Source: Ceratothoa steindachneri
Taxonomy: Eukaryota > Arthropoda > Malacostraca > Isopoda > Cymothoidae
Direction: 5' to 3'
Assembly: GCA_963969495.1 (NCBI GenBank)
Contig: OZ018322.1
Location: 159,922,848 to 159,986,847, forward strand
DNA length: 64,000 nt
The position numbers were made by a program, and so were the translations under genes. The notes under the pieces are model-generated. The model saw nothing but the letters and a program-made list of their open reading frames with translations. It was not told where the DNA came from and ran no database searches. This document shows, in pieces, positions 60,037 through 64,000 of the stretch (its first letter is position 1; each line of letters begins with the position of its first letter).

Positions 60037-60528
60037 CTAAGACGAGTTCTTCGTCACAGGTACGACATTATTAATGCTTGCACGTTGGTGGTACCTTTTT
60101 AACAGGTTGACGTGGTACACATTATTACCTGAGGGAGTTTGAATTAAGTAGTCGAGCGGGCCTCGGGGTTCTACTAGTGTAAAAGGTCCTTTCAACTGAG
60201 ATAGGAACTTATTAGACCCAGAGGGCAACAAAAGTAGTACTTCGTCGCCTGCTTCGAATTTCCGTGCTTTGGATTTGATGTCAAACTACTTTCTGTATTT
60301 TTCCAAATTCACCTCAGAATTCTTGAAGGCGAGGTATGCACCGTTTTCTAGGCAAGCGGATCGGGCTCCGTTTTTCTGGCCTTCTCCCACAGGAGTCGCA
60401 ACGAAGGGCAAATTCTTTTGAGCCTCATCAAACTGATCATTGCTGGATAACTTGACGTCCGGGGTTGACGAAGAGGTTGAAGGTACCTGTGTAACGGCCT
60501 TTTTCGCAGCTTGGGCCCTGGTGATCAT
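60037..60528 (-). pseudogene. Gypsy element 2: integrase C-terminal region, upstream of RT
   Basis: The frame starts MITRAQAAKKAVTQ (60490-60528), resembling the stretch after protease. Then KFEAGDEVLLLLP (~60235-60265, across a frameshift), NKFLSQLKGPFTLVEPRGPL, DYLIQTPSGNNVYHVNLLKR and YHQRA. This is the post-core C-terminal part of gypsy integrases. It lies between gag and RT, on the same strand, with about 50 bp to the pre-RT frame. The zinc finger and catalytic core of integrase are missing, apparently deleted between 60420 and 60320. Confidence 0.8.
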
Positions 60529-60789
60529 TAGTTGCGAGATGGGTTTTGGGGATTGCTGCGCGTTCTCTCCGATAAGAACAGAGCAAAACTTTATCGGGCG
60601 ACTACGACATCGGCAAGCCTATGAAATACTGACACAGTATGTAACACTTTTCCACAGGTAACTTATGGACACGACCTAAAATGTCGTAACGATTGCAAAT
60701 CTCTTATATATGTGTCTTACTGAAGGCAAAAGCTTGTCCGAGACTACTATGCATGCGCAAGCCGTGTCTTTAACAAGGTTTGCCACTCG

Positions 60790-61960
60790 GCACCCATTTA
60801 TCGTGCGGTTCTCAAAGTTGAGCCCACCGGGAAGCTCTTATTGAAGAGGAAATTTACCTGTTGATCCGAATGAGAGGTAGCAGCTGGAGAGCGTGATGAC
60901 GAGGCAGAAGATTTATGGAAAAGAGAAGCGGTTACCTCATGGACCTTTTGATTAGGGGTGGTCCTTAGCTGCAAGTTCTGGCCGCAGTTATAACTAAGCT
61001 GACCAGGGGTGCCACACGTAAAGCACACGATGGGTTTACGCGGTTAGTAAGACGGCGCAGAATGTTGAAGGCTTAACGTCTTTTTGTTCACGATGAGGAT
61101 GAGTCTTGAACTTATGGGGCAATTGAATCTTCACGAAGCTACCATTATTCTTAGTATGGAACTTGTTAGGCCCAAACTTATGTTTGGGGGACGTGGGGTG
61201 AGTCTTCTTGATCTCCTTGGGATATACTTCGTGGCTGGAAGCGTAAAGGTTGGCTTCCTTTAAACACTCTAAACTACGAAGCTCTTTTATCTGTTAAGAA
61301 GACCTTCAATTCTCGGGGAAGGGTATCCCAAGACTAATGATTCATATTCATTAGTCACTTGTGAGGACTCCAGCGAAAACTGTAAATTGCAACGAATTTG
61401 AACCCAAATTGCTTAAACGTTTATCCCAGCTGTATACTAGTCGAACGGAATCTACCCGATAGAAATCCTGATTCATATTAATAGCAGAGAGAAGCTATGT
61501 TATCAGTGTTGAATAATCCAGAGTTGCTTTCGAAGGAAGAGAAATGAAGATTTCACGCAGGCGAGTATTTAAGAGGGGGAGTAGGCGGGCAGTTCCATTT
61601 GATTCTAAATCCCAATTGTTGACTTCGAAACTTTTTCAAAGTGGTTCGGATAAAAACAAAAATCTTCTTCGTCTTTATACGTTAAGAGTTTTAACTAATG
61701 TTGTTGTGGTGGATGGTTACGTGATCCCACAGAAGTCATTTCGAAATGACCACGGCTTAATTCTCTCTCGTGCTGTCGTATTTGTTCTATCTGTGTTTCT
61801 TCTCTTTGTCTTTCTTCTGCTTCTCTCTGTGTTTTCCTTTGATAATTTTATACTTTGTAGTTTTGTCTCTGAAAATTTCCAAGAATTTCTGGAAGGGCCT
61901 CTGTTTATTTTTTCTAGCCCTGCGCATGCGCAGCAAGGCCTAAGCTGAAGTTGCTCTACA
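60790..61960 (-). pseudogene. Gypsy element 2: gag with one zinc knuckle
   Basis: Minus strand from 61960: Arg/Glu/Lys-rich stretch KLSKENTERSRRKTKRRNT (coiled-coil-like), then NMNQDFYRVDSVRLV, LPRE..EGLLTDKRAS and KEANLYASSHEVYPKEIKK (~61200-61270). A basic linker follows, then the knuckle CFTCGTPGQLSYNC at 60984-61028, where the His is Gln, and a Ser-rich tail. Frameshifts occur in several places. The 134-codon plus frame 61544-61948 is the antisense of this gag. Confidence 0.7.
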
Positions 61961-62400
61961 CCCTCTCCATTGAAATACGTTTTATAGCCAAGAATTTTCG
62001 ATATCGAAATTACTCAAAGCAAGTGTACTTCGCGATGACAATCACTACTTACACTAATGGTATAATGGATTCTGTACCGGAAGAAGTAATTGCAACTGGA
62101 CACAAGGAAAATCCCCACCACTGACTTCACTGCGCAATCCAACGTTCGAATTCCTTCATTCAAATTACAAGAGTGGTGAACCTCAGAAATTTTGCAGCCA
62201 GTTTCAATTAATGGGGGACGGGGGGGATATAGACCACAAAAGAAAAGTTTATTGATAAATTAATTATGCATTTCTCAACATCGATTAAACCAGTATCAAT
62301 TTCTCTATCAACCTATCAACGCCAGGGAAAAGGAAAACGAAGGAGCACTCACTGACCTCATCGAAAGATTTACGATTTTTATGCGGGAGAGTAATGATAA
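61961..62400. other. Junction between gypsy element 2 and the right-edge LINE
   Basis: Should contain the 5' LTR of gypsy element 2, but no sequence matching the left flank was seen. GC jumps locally at 62212-62229 (GGGGGACGGGGGGG). Confidence 0.35.
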
Positions 62401-63290
62401 CCTTTATGTTATGAACATCAGTTTAAAGAAGAAAGAAAGATAAATTAGGTAATAGGAAACAAGCAGACGATGATGACGAAATTCTTTCTTCGATGAAAAT
62501 TCTACTAATTTGAGATTCTTGCTTACGGAAAATGAGGAACAGCCACCTGCAGGAAAATGCTATAGTAAGTACTAGTCCAGATATTACTATTGCTGAACTA
62601 CGAAACTACACCATGACCGTAAACGGAACTCTGAAATTACTGCAATTAATGTCTGTGAGCTGGTTCTTAGTTTAAAATTATAAGAGTGATGTCAAGTTAC
62701 TGCGGTTGTTTGGTAAAAACAAATGCATACTTTAAACTAGGAACAGGCGAGATAGATACAATTTGTTATGAAAATGCAGATATGTTAACTATGAGATATT
62801 AAGTAGAGTTGAGGCTACCATACTATTGGATGCCATCTCTTCTAAAAGTGATGTTAACTTTGCCTGTAATAATTGGAGGTTAATTAAGCAAGGATCCGTT
62901 GGTAGAAGCTATATGAGGAAAAAATCAGCAAACCAGTACCATAGAGGAGGTAGTAACAATATTGCTAACCCCTATGTAATTAATAGAAGGTGATCTAAAT
63001 ATCAAAATGTGAATTATTACTCTAACAGAGCTACGAATTAAGGCTATGAGAGAGATAGGGCTAAGCATAGACAATTAAATCCCTGGTTATACTATGTTTA
63101 AGAGTACAAAAATATAACAAATAGAAATAGGAGCAGCCCCTATGATTTGGGGGAATTTAATTATGTCCAATATAATTGCAGATACGACCACATAATAAAA
63201 TGTAACTTCATGAGTATGGCCATAAGAGCAAACTTTGCAGAAACAAACGCCCTTAGGTCATTGGCCAAGATGATAGGGCCGTAGACTTTA
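62400..63290 (+). pseudogene. LINE ORF1 relic with zinc-knuckle end
   Basis: Plus strand, several frames: DDDDEILSSMKILL, EATILLDAISSKSDVNFACN (~62808-62868), WRLIKQGSVGRSYMRKKS, then Asn/Tyr/Arg-rich sequence. It ends YNCRYDHIIKCNF / HEYGHKSKLCRNKRP (63170-63256), which together have the form of a damaged CCHC knuckle pair, and a stop just before ORF2. Assigned as ORF1 because the endonuclease follows within 50 bp. Confidence 0.6.
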
Positions 63291-63294
63291 ATAA

Positions 63295-64000
63295 TTTACT
63301 TAATATTTTTTACATAAATGCTGAATCTCTACTAGCGCATAAAAATGAAATGGAATTGCTTCTTGAAACCCCCCAAATAGATATTTTATGTACATACTCG
63401 TATATGTGAGACGTGGCTTTATCCTGGCATCCGTAACGAATTTGTCAATATCCGTTTATTTAATTTATACAGAGAAGATATTGGTCATGGAGGGGCTGTA
63501 TGTGTATACGTGAAGGATCCTTTAGAAGTAAAAGAAAAAACAAATTGTAATGAGAAGCAAGACGTGGAGGAATGTAAATGGTTGTTGGTAAAACATTGTT
63601 ACCTTTCGTCGTTTATTATAGGCCGTTTGTATCGTCACCCTAAAGCGAGTGTGGATACTTTTGATTATATTTGGGATGTTTTTAAAAATATGCTTTTACT
63701 TAATAAGTCCATTTTTATTTTCGGCGACTTTAATGATGATTTTCTAAAGCATGGAAACAATATAACAAAATTAACTAAGAACTTGAAATTAGAACACTAA
63801 GTCTCTAATGAAACCCAAATTACCCCAAACACGGCTACTTTATTTGACTTAATGATTACAAATAATAAAAATATGATAACGTCGTTGGATGTATCACCTT
63901 GTCTGATTGATGACCACGAGGCTATTGCTGTTTCACTTAACATTAAAAAACCGAGGAAATCGCCAATTTTTAAAACTTACCGTTGTTTTAAAACCTACTC
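63295..64000 (+). pseudogene. LINE ORF2 endonuclease, partial, runs off right edge
   Basis: FYINAESLLAHKNEMELLLE, then QIDILCT, a small disruption, and ETWLYPGIRNEF. The long frame 63510-63800 holds LEVKEKTNCNEKQDVEECKW, FIIGRLYRHPKASVDTFDYI and FIFGDFNDDFLK (GDFN at 63723-63734), ending in TAA. In the same frame sense continues with ATLFDLMITNNKNM and LIDDHEAIAVSLNIKK near 63910. All four EEP blocks (IxETW, YRHP, GDFN, DDHE) are present, so damage is light: one stop and one small indel. RT lies outside the window. Confidence 0.82.

Noticed and set aside
61544..61948. 134-codon plus frame with a hydrophobic segment
   Set aside because: Exact antisense of the gag of gypsy element 2, whose sense reading has recognisable gag blocks.

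Overview
The window reads as intergenic or heterochromatic-type DNA from an invertebrate animal, most likely an arthropod. It is AT-rich, has long (AT)n and (GA)n microsatellites, and carries no bacterial-type operons. Nearly every recognisable coding signal belongs to a decayed transposable element. The mix is CR1-like, jockey/I-like and RTE-like LINEs, Penelope-like elements (PLEs) with GIY-YIG endonucleases, two Ty3/gypsy LTR elements and a Tc1-like DNA transposon. A jockey-type gag with three zinc knuckles resembles ones I associate with crustaceans, but the species cannot be fixed from this sequence alone. I found no convincing host gene, tRNA, rRNA or CRISPR array.

Layout. 1-1471 (-): a CR1-like LINE frame, open across the whole stretch and running off the left edge. 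3.9-4.45 and 6.54-6.81 kb: two copies of a 128-bp tandem-repeat family ending in (GACC)n. 7.4-8.0 (-): Tc1-like transposase relic. 9.5-10.13: (AT)n beside the 3' end of a PLE. 10.7-12.8: about 50 copies of a 40-41-bp minisatellite. 14.3-15.2 (+): LINE endonuclease/linker relic. 16.5-16.8 (-) and 18.0-19.0 (+): LINE RT pieces, the second inserted in a CT-rich tract. 22.9-25.3 (+): decayed jockey/I-like LINE. 25.48-25.69: imperfect inverted repeat. 26.9-28.1 (-): PLE with RT and GIY-YIG. 28.2-31.9 and 33.6-35.4 (+): two copies of a gag-like ORF1 element without an RT, the first split by a CR1-like LINE. Between them, at 31.9-33.0, lie PLE pieces, two (AT)n tracts and a 28-bp-arm hairpin.

35.5-36.9 (-): another PLE behind an (AT)n(GA)n tract. 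37.1-37.5 and 40.2-41.5: two copies of an anonymous repeat, the second split by an ~0.8-kb LTR-like insert. 42.0-43.1 (-): LINE RT relic. 43.9-44.9: a GC-richer segment with a TATA box, three 66-bp hairpin repeats and a splice-donor-like end. 45.65-51.11 (-): a complete but decayed gypsy element with diverged LTRs. 53.15-56.5 (-): a nearly full-length decayed LINE. 57.2-62.0 (-): a second gypsy element whose integrase C-terminus lies upstream of RT, as in the Gmr1 group. 62.4-64.0 (+): LINE ORF1 relic and endonuclease, running off the right edge.

The elements do not form a working system. They record repeated nested insertion and decay. Boundaries were set by eye from translated motifs and from comparing copies within the window, so most edges are uncertain by tens of bases.
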